From the NCBI GenBank assembly GCA_030427925.1, contig JAUICJ010000006.1, positions 1-64,000 of the forward strand: a DNA stretch of 64,000 nt. The letters are read 5' to 3'. The stretch is from Bacteroidia bacterium (lineage in GTDB: Bacteria > Bacteroidota > Bacteroidia > Flavobacteriales_D > Sanyastnellaceae). The translations under genes and the position numbers were made by a program. The notes below the pieces were generated by a model. That model was not told where the DNA came from, ran no database searches, and was given only the letters and a program-made list of their open reading frames with translations. How positions within the stretch are numbered: the first letter of the stretch is position 1; every line of letters starts with the position of its first letter. Shown in pieces: positions 1 to 9,110 of the stretch.

Positions 1-1898
1 TCCGTGGCATCCGCGTTGTAGTTGCAAGCCATCGCGTCCTGGCAACCCGCCACTTCAAACTCGTCGCACACGCCATCCATGTCCGCATCCATCAGGCAGT
101 TGCCTTCGCAATCGTAACCGATCTCCGGATACGTGCAGCTTCCGTCGTCGTCCGTCGCGTCCATGTCGTAGTTGCACGCCATGCCATCGGTGCATCCACC
201 GACCTCGAACAAATCGCACACGCCGTCACCATCCGTGTCCACCAAGCATTCTCCATTGCAATCGTAGCCCGGGGTCGGGTACGAGCAGCTGCCATCGTTG
301 TTCGTCGCGGCCATGTCGTAATTGCAGGCGTTCGCGTCCGTGCAACCTTCCACTTCGAATTCGTCGCAAATGCCGTCCTCATCCGCATCGTTCAGGCACA
401 CCCCGTCGCAATCGTAACCCGCTTCGGCGTATTCACACGTTCCAGCATCGGTGGCGGTGGGAACGTAGTTGCAGGCCGTTTCATCTTGGCAGCCCACGAC
501 CTCATCTTCATCGCAGATGCCGTCCATGTCGGCGTCGTTCAAGCAGTTGCCGTCGCAATCCAGTCCGGCTTCAGCATACGTGCACGAACCATCGTCTTGG
601 GTCGCCGTCATGTCGTAGTTGCAGGCCATGTCATCCGTGCAACCCAAGCACGACGTGTACTCGCATGATCCGTCATCGGAAGTGGCGGTAGCCGAGAAGT
701 TGCAAGCCGTGTTGTCCGTGCAACCCGCGGTATCGAATTCATCGCAAATGCCGTTGCCGTTGGCATCGTTCAAGCAGTTTCCGTCGCAATCGAAGTAGGT
801 CTCCTCGGGGTACTCACAGGAGGCATCGTCGTCCGTTGCCGCCATATCGTAGTTGCAGGCCATCGCGTCCGTGCATCCGGGAACTTCATTCTCGTCGCAA
901 ATGCCGTCCATGTCGGCGTCGTTCAGGCAGTTGCCTTCACAATCCAGCCCCGCTCCAGCAAAGGTGCACGACCCGTCGTCGTCCGTAGCAGCCGCGTCGT
1001 AGTTGCACGCTGAGTTGTCGGTGCAACCCGGGATTTCATTCGCATCGCAAATGCCATCGCCGTCCGCATCGCCCAAGCACACTCCTTCGCAATCGTATCC
1101 CGCTTCAGCATACGTGCACGAGCCATCGTCCGCCGTTGCCGAAGCATCGAAGTTGCAAGCCGTTTCATCCATGCAGCCGTCAACAGCAGCCGTCGACGTC
1201 CCTGCGCCTTCGAAGCTGTACGTCAGCTGCAGCTGATCCGCACCGATTCCCAGCGGGAACACTTGTGCATTGATGGTTCCGCTGATCGTTCCCGCTGTGG
1301 TCAACTGGAGGAATAAGGTGCGCATCGTCGTGGGATCCGGCAACCCGTTCGGAGTCCCGTTCAACACGTACCACGCTCCCCCCGTGAAGTCATCCATGAC
1401 CACGTCGGAACCACTTTCTGGAGTTGCTGCGTTGAACGCGTTCGTCCAAGGCTGGGCCACGGACTCAACGGTTGAAACAGCCGTGTAAGGAGGAGTCGCA
1501 GACTCTTCGATGCCGATGGTGATCCAGCTATCGAATTCCATGTCCGGGAAGAACGAGAAAAACTGGGACTGCACGCCTCCGGCAGTCGAGCCTGAGGCAA
1601 ACGCATCATTGTAGAATCCGTCGCTTGTCATCAAGTAAAACGGGTTGTCTTCGTTGCCAAAAATGGAACTCAAGAAATCCGTTTCATTCACCATGTCGAT
1701 ATAGAAGCGGTAGGTCGTCATGCCGGCCAGGGCGCCGGTCGTGTGCACCGCATGCTCTTCGATGGTCATTGAATAATCGGCGGCCACTTGCGCAGACGCG
1801 TATTGGGTGGGCAAAACCCCGGAGAGTAACGCACCGGTCAATAAGCCCAAACCACTGGTTTTGAGCCCTTTGAACAATGCTGATGTCGAATTTGGCAT
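1..1898 (-). CDS. Giant secreted Cys-rich repeat protein, 3' end outside window
   Basis: The gene starts at an ATG at 1896-1898 and runs off the left edge without a stop, so only the first 632 or so residues are seen. A hydrophobic leader ending in YASAQ is a likely signal peptide. Residues about 40-235 form the recurrent domain of this window, with the motifs TTYRFYIDM, MEFDSWITIG and WYVLNG. From nt 1180 leftwards come tandem modules of about 50 residues (150 bp) with the pattern GCTD..ACNYD..AT.DDGSC.Y..GYDC.G.CL.DADGDG.CD. They have regularly spaced Cys, and Asp runs that look like calcium-binding loops. It is the upstream member of the 1-13450 array. Function is unknown; an extracellular structural or adhesive role is inferred. 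The secretion signal at the C-terminus is not visible. Confidence 0.85.
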   Translation of the reverse strand, partial: MPNSTSALFKGLKTSGLGLLTGALLSGVLPTQYASAQVAADYSMTIEEHAVHTTGALAGMTTYRFYIDMVNETDFLSSIFGNEDNPFYLMTSDGFYNDAFASGSTAGGVQSQFFSFFPDMEFDSWITIGIEESATPPYTAVSTVESVAQPWTNAFNAATPESGSDVVMDDFTGGAWYVLNGTPNGLPDPTTMRTLFLQLTTAGTISGTINAQVFPLGIGADQLQLTYSFEGAGTSTAAVDGCMDETACNFDASATADDGSCTYAEAGYDCEGVCLGDADGDGICDANEIPGCTDNSACNYDAAATDDDGSCTFAGAGLDCEGNCLNDADMDGICDENEVPGCTDAMACNYDMAATDDDASCEYPEETYFDCDGNCLNDANGNGICDEFDTAGCTDNTACNFSATATSDDGSCEYTSCLGCTDDMACNYDMTATQDDGSCTYAEAGLDCDGNCLNDADMDGICDEDEVVGCQDETACNYVPTATDAGTCEYAEAGYDCDGVCLNDADEDGICDEFEVEGCTDANACNYDMAATNNDGSCSYPTPGYDCNGECLVDTDGDGVCDLFEVGGCTDGMACNYDMDATDDDGSCTYPEIGYDCEGNCLMDADMDGVCDEFEVAGCQDAMACNYNADAT

Positions 1899-2029
1899 CG
1901 ATTTGAGGATTGGTTGTGTTTCGATCTGAATGAGCGAACAGGCCGCTCATGCGCAAACTTCGCAGAAATGCGAGGGAAAATCAGCAGACAACCACGAGAT
2001 TAACGAACAATTTACCTTGTAAAACGAAA

Positions 2030-2055
2030 ACGGGCCGCCCTTTCGGACGGCCCGT
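2030..2055 (-). terminator. Rho-independent terminator of the 2284-aa gene
   Basis: An 11-bp GC-rich stem (2030-2040 pairing with 2045-2055) encloses a tetraloop reading GAAA on the minus strand. It is followed on that strand by a T-rich tract (complement of 2021-2029). It lies 22 bp beyond the stop of the 2077-8931 gene. Confidence 0.8.
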
Positions 2056-2076
2056 TCCATCTAACTGCACCTGCCA

Positions 2077-5000
2077 TTAACGCTCGATGAGCAAGCGGGT
2101 TTGGGCGGTGCCTTCGTCGGTGATCGCGGAGAACACGTACCAACCCGCCGATAGGTGGCCGAAGTCCCATGAGCGCGCGCCGTTCCACGGTGCCGTGACT
2201 TCATTCCAAACCCGGCGGCCCGCGCCGTCATAGACATTCAGTTCCACGGTTGAAGACCAGCCCGCCAACTCAATGGAAACCACGCCTCGGGTGGGGTTCG
2301 GGTAAACCGCCCATTGCAGGGCCTCGACCTCGCCTACACCGACCGCGTCGATGTTGATTTCGGTGAGTTCGGTTTGGCAACCGTTCGCATCCGTCACCAC
2401 CAGGGAGTAGCTGCCAGCAGCGAGTCCGGTCACATCCTCATCCGTGCTCTGGAACGTGCCATCAAGCCCCGTCCAAGCGAACGTGTAATCCGGCGTCCCG
2501 CCCGAAACGGTGACGGCAATGCTGCCTGAGTTCGAACCGTTCGCATCCGGTTCGATGGCATCCACCGTGACCTCCAAAGCTTCCGGTTCGAAGACCTCCC
2601 CGGTCCACGTTGCCGTGCAGCCGGAAGCATCCTCCGCGCAAACCGTGTACGTACCAGCGCTGAGGCCCACGAACGTGTCGTCGGTGCTGAAGTTGGTGCA
2701 ATCGAAGGCAAACGCGTAGCTGCCCGTGCCGCCGTTGGCAAAGATCTGGATGGCCCCGTTCGCCCCGCCGTTGCATGAAACATCGGACACCACCGCGTCC
2801 ACGAGGAGCGGATCGGGAGAACCGACCACCACCTCGGTCACCGCCTCGCATCCGAGCGTGTCGACCACCGTAATGGTGTACGTTCCTTGGCCCAAGCCCG
2901 TCACGCTGTTGCCTTCAAGCGTTCCCACTGCGGGCAACCACGTAAAGGTCGGCGCATTCGAGCCGCTGACATCCACCGTAAAGGCTCCGTCCGCTGTGTC
3001 AAAGCACGTCGCATCCAGCGTTCCAGCAGCGGCCACTGCCACGTCACACGTGAAGCACGATCCGTCGTCGTCTGTGGCTTCCGCGTTGTAGTTGTCCGCC
3101 AGCGGATCCGTGCAACCGAGCACCTCAAAGGCATCGCAAACGCCATCGCCGTCCGCATCCTCCAAGCAGTTGCCGTCGCAGTCGTATTCGGGCTCTGCGT
3201 AGGTGCAGCTGCCGTCCTCTTCGGTGGCCTCCTCGGCGTAGTTGCATGCCGTTGGGTCCGTGCAACCTGCCAATGGATAGATGCAGGTGCCATCGTCGTC
3301 CGTGGCCGCATCGTTGTAATTCAAGGCCGTTGCATCGGTGCATCCGAGGAGTTCAAATTCATCGCACACGCCGTCGCCGTCGGTGTCGTTCACGCACGTT
3401 CCCGTGCAGTCGTAGCCTGCATCAGCGTAGGTGCAGGAGCCGTCGTCCACGTTCGCCGCATCGTCGAAGTTGCACGCCGTCAAATCCGTACAACCGAGAA
3501 CGGGCGCCTCGCACGAACCGTCGTCGTATTCGGCGTTCGCGTCGTAGTTCGCTGCCGTGTCGTCCGTGCATCCGCAGGAGTTGTCGATCGGAGTGAAATC
3601 CCACACGCCGTTCGTGAAGGCCAGCGGGTAGCGGAGCTCGTTCTCCCCCACTCCGTTCACGAAGACTTGCATGTTCACCACGCCGCTGAGCTCGCCGCCG
3701 GTCGTGAGCTGGGCGATGAGGACGCGGTGGTCGTCACCGGCCACCCCGTTGGGACTGCCATTCAGGAGGAACCACAGACCACCGATCTCGTCGTTGAGAA
3801 CGATGTCGTTGCCGGCTTCGAATGCGGTGGTCCAGGGGGTGGGACCTTGCACGGTTTGGACTTCACCCTCACCGGTGGCCGCTTGCTGGCTCAATCCGAT
3901 GGTCACCCAGCTGTCGAAGCCCAGCTCAGGGAAGGCCGCGAGCAGCATGGGATTCGTGGCCTGCGCGAGGGCACCACCGCCAGGGTGCTGATAGAAACTC
4001 GTCGTGCTCATGATCTCGAGGATGTCATCGCTGTTGCCAAACACGGAGCTGACGAAATCATCGGTGTTCTCGGTCGTAGCATAAAGGCGGTAAGTCGTTT
4101 GACCGGCCAAAACCCCGGCCGTGTGTTCCGCCACCACCTCGATTTCCAGGCCGTACGCGGGCGCTTCGCCGTTGCACGAGCAGAAATCGCACTCCCCTTC
4201 ATCCGTAGCTGCAGGATCGTAGTTGCAGGCGTTGTCCGCTTGGCAACCGACCACCTCAAACCCATCGCATACGCCATCGCCATCGGCATCCGCGAGGCAC
4301 GCGCCGTCGCAATCGTAGCCCGCTTCAGCGTATTCACATGAAGCATCGTCCACTTCGGCCGTGGCGTCGTAGTTGCAGGCCTCGGTGTCCGTGCAGCCTT
4401 CGATGGCGTGGAGGACGGTGATGGTTTGGACGAAGACGGTGCTGTTGCCGCACGCGTCGGTTGCTGTGTAGGTCCGCTCGATCACCGTGGACTCGTCGTC
4501 CGAGGAAAGGACCACGTCCTCGCTGACCCAGCTGGCCGTGAGGTCGCAGGCGTCCTGGATGAAGGCGGCGGGGTTGGGTACGGTTTGGCCCAACGCCTCG
4601 TCAACGATCAAGTTCTCCTCCAGCGCGAGGATGAACTCAGGCCCGACGGTATCCACCACCGTAATGTACTGAACAGCAGTCGCTTCGTTGCCCGCATCAT
4701 CCACTGCCGTGAAGGTCCGGGTGCAGAAATAGTTGAACGGAGCGCAGGGCAAAATGTACTCGATGGGGCCGTCGAAGAACGAAACCTGCACATCGGCGTC
4801 GCACTCGTCAATGGCCATGGCCATTCCGGTGGGCATGTCCTGGTCGCATGTGATGGTGGAATCCGCTGGAACGTAGACAAACGTCGGCGGCGTCACATCC
4901 GGGCTGCACGGGTACGTGCACGAGCCGTCGTCGTCCGTAGCCGCCGACTCGTAGTTGATGGCCGTCGCATCGGTGCATCCAGCCACCTCGAACGGATCAC

Positions 5001-8000
5001 ACACGCCGTCGCCGTCTGCATCGGCCAAGCAGTTGCCCGCGCAGTCGTACCCCGCATCGGCATACGTGCACGCCGCCGAATCCGTGGCCGAAGCATCGAA
5101 GTTGCATGCGGTGGCGTCCTGACATCCCGCGATCTCGAACTCGTCGCACACGCCGTCGCCGTCCGCGTCATTCAAGCAAACGCCTGCGCAATCGTATCCA
5201 CTCGCTGCGTAGGAGCAAGAACCGTCTTCGTCTGTGGCGCTCGCGTCGTAATTGCACGCGGTGTTGTCCGTGCAACCGGGCACCTCATTGGCGTCGCAAA
5301 TGCCGTCCGCATCCGCATCGGCCAAACACGCACCCGAGCAATCATAAAGCGGCTCGGCATACGTGCACGAACCATCATCGTCCGTCGCGTCGGCCTCGAA
5401 GTTGCACGCCACTGCATCCGTGCAGCCTGCCACTTCGAACTCGTCACAAACCCCGTCGCCATCCGCATCGTTCAAGCAAACTCCCGCACAATCGTACCCC
5501 GACTGGGCGTACGTGCACGTTCCGGGATCGGTCGCTGCCGGGTTGTAGTTGCACGCGCTCGCGTCAAGGCAACCCGCCACTTCGAGCCAATCGCAAATGC
5601 CATCGCCGTCCGAGTCCATCAGGCAGGTGCCCGAGCAGTCGTAGCCCGGAGTGGCGTACGTGCAGGAGCCGTCGTTGTTCGTCGCGGCGAGGTCGTAATT
5701 GCAGGCGTTCGAATCCGTGCAACCCGCGACTTCGAAGGCGTCGCAGACCCCATCACCGTCCGTGTCCACAAGGCACGTCCCGTCGCAGGCGTATTCGGGT
5801 TCGGCATACGTGCAGTTGGCGGCATCATCCGTCGCCGCAGCATCGTAGTTGCAAGCCATGGGATCCAAGCATCCTGCAATTTCATTCGCGTCGCACACGC
5901 CGTCGCCATCGGCATCTTCCAGGCACGTGCCATCGCAAGCATAGCCCTCCGGTGCGTATTCGCACGCATCGTCGATGGGCAAGCTGCACGCCCCGCCGAG
6001 GTTGACGCTAACAGCCACTTCTTCTAAACCAGAATCGGTGTAGTTGAAGATTTGGACAAACAATTCGCCGTCCAAGATGCCATCGGTGGTGAATTGCCCC
6101 AACAAAACGCGGAGGTCCTCACCGGCAATTCCGTTGGTGGCACCTTGCAAATTGTACCATCCCCCTCCCGTAACGTCATCAATGACGATGTCTCCACCGG
6201 CTTCAAAATTCACCAACCAAGGATTCGTCGGGCCGGCAATGATGTTCACAGGGCCTTCGCCTGCCGAAGGGTCCGCTGGGCCCTCGACCCCAATGGTCAC
6301 CCAGCTGTCGTAGGAAACAGCGGGAAAGAAAGGCAACAAACTCGCGTTGATGCCAGTCGCAACGCCCGCACCAAATGGGTCCTGGTAAAAAGACGTCGAT
6401 GAGCTGATGACGGTGGAAGCATTGCTGTCCCCGAAGACGCCGGAAACGAAGTCGTCCGGGTTTTCACACAACGCGTAAATGCGGTAGGTCGTGAAGCCCG
6501 TCAAGTCCACCTCCCCGATCATTCCATCGTGTTCCATCACGGTTTCGATTTGGACGCAATACCCCCAATCTGCCGTGTAGTTGCATGCGTTCGGATCGCC
6601 GCAAATCGGATCGTAGGTGCAGCTGCCGTCGTACTCCGTCGCATTCTCGTCGAAATTGTTGGCCAACGCATCGGTGCATCCCAACACTTCAAACGGATCG
6701 CACACCCCATCGCCGTCGCTGTCGAGCGCGCATGCGCCTTCGCAATCGTACCCGGTTTCGGGGTAGGTGCATTGCGTGTTGTCCGTCAAGGTCGCGGATG
6801 CATCATAGTTGCATGCGCTTTCATCGGTGCAACCGAGGCAAGAGAAGAATTCGCACGAGCCGTCGTTGATGGTGGCAAAGGGGTCGTAGTTGCAGGCTGA
6901 AGGGATGACGCATCCCGTTCCGTCCGAACCGCATGAGCCATTGTCATCCGTCGCCTCGGGATCGTAGTTGGGAGCCGTCGGATCCGTGCATCCTGCCACT
7001 TCCAGCGGATTGCAAATGCCGTCGCCATCGGTGTCTTCGAGGCAGTTGCCTTCGCAATCGTAGTGGGTTGCAGGGTAGACGCAGGTGCTCGGTGCGGGCA
7101 ACGTCGCCTCCGGATCGTAGTTGCACGCTGTAGCGTTCATGCAACCCAAGCACGTCGTGTACTCGCATGAGCCGTCGGACGTCGTGGCGTCCGGATCGTA
7201 GTTGCAGGCTGTTTGGATGACGCACCCCGGGACGGCGCACTGACCGCTGTCGATGGTGGCGTCCGGATCGTAGTTGGTGGCCTCTGGATTCGTGCACCCC
7301 ACGCATGAGTTGAAGTCGCAGCTTCCATCGTTCACGGTCGCTTCTGGATCGTAGTTGCAGGCCGTGCTCACGGTGCATCCGAATTGAACGCAGCTCGTGT
7401 ATTCGCAGGAACCATCGTTGTAAAGGGCCTGCGGATCAAAGTTGCACGCGTTTGAATCCGTGCATCCGATGCATGAGAAATAATCGCACGCGCCGGGGAT
7501 CGTGGCATTGGGGTCATAGTTGCACGCGCCCGGCACCATGCAGCCCTCTCCTCCAGCCACCGCGGTCATCGTGATGGCGTGTTCCAAAACCACTTCGTCG
7601 CACGCATTCAGAACGACTACTTGAAAACCATACTCCCCTCCATTTGTGATGACGAACGGGAAATCGGTCACGGCAGCATCCCCAGTGGCCGCCCAGACAG
7701 GGTCCGACCAAGTGAAGTTCGCCACAAACGAATTCGTGGTGTCCACATCCAACGAAGCGTCCGCAGCAAGCAGCGCCGAAATGTCGTGCACATAGTACGT
7801 CGATGGGTCGTTCCCCGCGCTCGGATCGAAGTCCAACTTCGCTTGGACCGTCAAGTCGCTGAAGCTGTAACCGCCGAGGTCCAGGTACATGACCGCGCTC
7901 CAGCTCGCATCCATCGTGGTACCGCCCGCTCCGTCTGGAGCAAATCCGGCCCCAGCTGAGTAGGCCGTCCCGGTGACGCCGATGAGTCCGTCGGGATCGT

Positions 8001-8931
8001 TGGGCGTGTGGAACGACAAAATGGACGAAATCGCCCCCGCATTTCCGACTCCGATGTACGTGGACATGTCGTTGTCCGACACCCCCAACGGCAAGGAGCC
8101 CGCTTCTGCGGACAAGCCATCGAGGTTGTCCGTGTCCGGACCATAAAAGTCGCTCTCGTTGTTGCCGAAAAAGAAGGGATAATCGCAGACCGTGGTGCCA
8201 TCGCCTTCTGGAACGCAGTTCAAAGCTCCTGGGCAATCCGCGGGCAAGCTCTCGGGAATGGGGTCGAAGACTTCGGTTCCGAGGAAGGACTTGGACACGA
8301 TGAACTCGTTTTGGCCATTGCCTTCTGGGAAGATTTGGACGTTGAAGGTTCCGGAAATCGTGCCGTTGGTGGTCAACTGTGCAATCAAAACCCGCTTCGA
8401 CTCACCCGCGATGCCGTTGGGGCTGCCATTCAGGATGTACCAAACACCTCCCGATGGGCTGGCCAACGACATCCCCGATGCCGCGCTCGTGGAGATGAAG
8501 CTGTCGACCCACGGTTCGTTCGGGCTGGCCACCGTCGAAATGGTGGTTTGGTTCCCCGTTGGCACTTGATCGATGCCGATGGTCACCCAGCTATCGAACT
8601 CGAGCTGCGGAAAGAACGGATAAAACGCTGGATTGACTCCGTCAGCGGTGCAACCGCTGGCGAACTCGCAATTGTACAACGTCCCGTCCAGGATTTCAAG
8701 ATCCATGGGCGTGCCCTGATCTCCGAAAACCGCGGAGACGAAATCCGTCTCGTGCTCGGTCTCCACATAAATCCTATAAGTCGTGTAGCCCGCAAGGTCC
8801 ATGGACCCGACCATTCCGGTGTGTTCCTCCAACACGTCGATGGAGAGGTTGTACTGGGCTTGGACACCTGCAATGAGGCAGGTTGCTAGCATCGCTGCCA
8901 GCAGGCCCTTTAAGGTGTTGATTTGCTTCAT
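2077..8931 (-). CDS. Giant T9SS-secreted Cys-rich repeat protein, about 2284 aa
   Basis: I prefer the ATG at 8929-8931, because MKQINTLKGLL..AGVQA is a compact signal peptide; an in-frame ATG lies 27 bp upstream at 8956-8958. Domain order by nt: recurrent TTYR/FDSWVTIG domain (8860-8270), unassigned region (8265-7560), Cys-rich modules (7560-6560), second TTYR domain (6560-5990), seven or so tandem 150-bp Cys/Asp modules (5980-4910), two HYR-like beta units (4905-4400), a short Cys block, third TTYR domain (4160-3600), more Cys modules (3570-3050) and three SprB-like repeats (3045-2340). The C-terminal T9SS type A sorting domain has AVYPNPTRG and ends RLLIER. About 12 DxDGDG.CD loops suggest calcium binding. 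Export by T9SS and surface attachment follow from the sorting domain; the molecular role is unknown. Confidence 0.92.
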   Translation of the reverse strand: MKQINTLKGLLAAMLATCLIAGVQAQYNLSIDVLEEHTGMVGSMDLAGYTTYRIYVETEHETDFVSAVFGDQGTPMDLEILDGTLYNCEFASGCTADGVNPAFYPFFPQLEFDSWVTIGIDQVPTGNQTTISTVASPNEPWVDSFISTSAASGMSLASPSGGVWYILNGSPNGIAGESKRVLIAQLTTNGTISGTFNVQIFPEGNGQNEFIVSKSFLGTEVFDPIPESLPADCPGALNCVPEGDGTTVCDYPFFFGNNESDFYGPDTDNLDGLSAEAGSLPLGVSDNDMSTYIGVGNAGAISSILSFHTPNDPDGLIGVTGTAYSAGAGFAPDGAGGTTMDASWSAVMYLDLGGYSFSDLTVQAKLDFDPSAGNDPSTYYVHDISALLAADASLDVDTTNSFVANFTWSDPVWAATGDAAVTDFPFVITNGGEYGFQVVVLNACDEVVLEHAITMTAVAGGEGCMVPGACNYDPNATIPGACDYFSCIGCTDSNACNFDPQALYNDGSCEYTSCVQFGCTVSTACNYDPEATVNDGSCDFNSCVGCTNPEATNYDPDATIDSGQCAVPGCVIQTACNYDPDATTSDGSCEYTTCLGCMNATACNYDPEATLPAPSTCVYPATHYDCEGNCLEDTDGDGICNPLEVAGCTDPTAPNYDPEATDDNGSCGSDGTGCVIPSACNYDPFATINDGSCEFFSCLGCTDESACNYDASATLTDNTQCTYPETGYDCEGACALDSDGDGVCDPFEVLGCTDALANNFDENATEYDGSCTYDPICGDPNACNYTADWGYCVQIETVMEHDGMIGEVDLTGFTTYRIYALCENPDDFVSGVFGDSNASTVISSSTSFYQDPFGAGVATGINASLLPFFPAVSYDSWVTIGVEGPADPSAGEGPVNIIAGPTNPWLVNFEAGGDIVIDDVTGGGWYNLQGATNGIAGEDLRVLLGQFTTDGILDGELFVQIFNYTDSGLEEVAVSVNLGGACSLPIDDACEYAPEGYACDGTCLEDADGDGVCDANEIAGCLDPMACNYDAAATDDAANCTYAEPEYACDGTCLVDTDGDGVCDAFEVAGCTDSNACNYDLAATNNDGSCTYATPGYDCSGTCLMDSDGDGICDWLEVAGCLDASACNYNPAATDPGTCTYAQSGYDCAGVCLNDADGDGVCDEFEVAGCTDAVACNFEADATDDDGSCTYAEPLYDCSGACLADADADGICDANEVPGCTDNTACNYDASATDEDGSCSYAASGYDCAGVCLNDADGDGVCDEFEIAGCQDATACNFDASATDSAACTYADAGYDCAGNCLADADGDGVCDPFEVAGCTDATAINYESAATDDDGSCTYPCSPDVTPPTFVYVPADSTITCDQDMPTGMAMAIDECDADVQVSFFDGPIEYILPCAPFNYFCTRTFTAVDDAGNEATAVQYITVVDTVGPEFILALEENLIVDEALGQTVPNPAAFIQDACDLTASWVSEDVVLSSDDESTVIERTYTATDACGNSTVFVQTITVLHAIEGCTDTEACNYDATAEVDDASCEYAEAGYDCDGACLADADGDGVCDGFEVVGCQADNACNYDPAATDEGECDFCSCNGEAPAYGLEIEVVAEHTAGVLAGQTTYRLYATTENTDDFVSSVFGNSDDILEIMSTTSFYQHPGGGALAQATNPMLLAAFPELGFDSWVTIGLSQQAATGEGEVQTVQGPTPWTTAFEAGNDIVLNDEIGGLWFLLNGSPNGVAGDDHRVLIAQLTTGGELSGVVNMQVFVNGVGENELRYPLAFTNGVWDFTPIDNSCGCTDDTAANYDANAEYDDGSCEAPVLGCTDLTACNFDDAANVDDGSCTYADAGYDCTGTCVNDTDGDGVCDEFELLGCTDATALNYNDAATDDDGTCIYPLAGCTDPTACNYAEEATEEDGSCTYAEPEYDCDGNCLEDADGDGVCDAFEVLGCTDPLADNYNAEATDDDGSCFTCDVAVAAAGTLDATCFDTADGAFTVDVSGSNAPTFTWLPAVGTLEGNSVTGLGQGTYTITVVDTLGCEAVTEVVVGSPDPLLVDAVVSDVSCNGGANGAIQIFANGGTGSYAFAFDCTNFSTDDTFVGLSAGTYTVCAEDASGCTATWTGEVFEPEALEVTVDAIEPDANGSNSGSIAVTVSGGTPDYTFAWTGLDGTFQSTDEDVTGLAAGSYSLVVTDANGCQTELTEINIDAVGVGEVEALQWAVYPNPTRGVVSIELAGWSSTVELNVYDGAGRRVWNEVTAPWNGARSWDFGHLSAGWYVFSAITDEGTAQTRLLIER
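4910..5980 (-). repeat. Tandem 150-bp Cys/Asp module array
   Basis: Seven consecutive coding repeats lie about 147-153 bp apart, judged from the recurring CACACGCCGTCGCC-type block at about 5001, 5148, 5297, 5450, 5594, 5744 and 5896. Each encodes one GCTD..ACNYD...DGSC...YDC.G.CL.D.DGDG.CD unit. Similar blocks occur in this gene at 6560-7560 and 3050-3570, in the gene at 1-1180, and more divergently in 52746-60470. Confidence 0.85.
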
Positions 8932-9061
8932 GTAAGCGGTTTTTGTGAATTGCTTCATGGATGGATGAATTTGACGCCAATTGCTCGACGCGAAGTTCTT
9001 TACGGCAGAAAGCCCGCGCAGGTTTCATTCGTTTGATTCTTACCCAACAAGCACAAAAAAA

Positions 9062-9088
9062 ACCGGCTCCCAAAATGAGAGCCGGCTT
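9062..9088 (-). terminator. Rho-independent terminator of the 802-aa gene
   Basis: A GAGCCGG/CCGGCTC hairpin (9063-9069 with 9079-9085) is followed on the minus strand by a run of eight T (complement of 9055-9062). It lies 23 bp beyond the stop at 9111. Confidence 0.8.
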
Positions 9089-9110
9089 CACAATTCAATT
9101 TCAGTAGGCG

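Noticed and set aside
2887-6027. Long plus-strand open frames (2887-4341 and 4408-6027) opposite the 2284-aa gene
   Set aside because: They mirror the Cys/Asp repeat array, have Val/Ala/Arg-rich low-complexity content and no domain or signal; the minus strand carries the clear protein.
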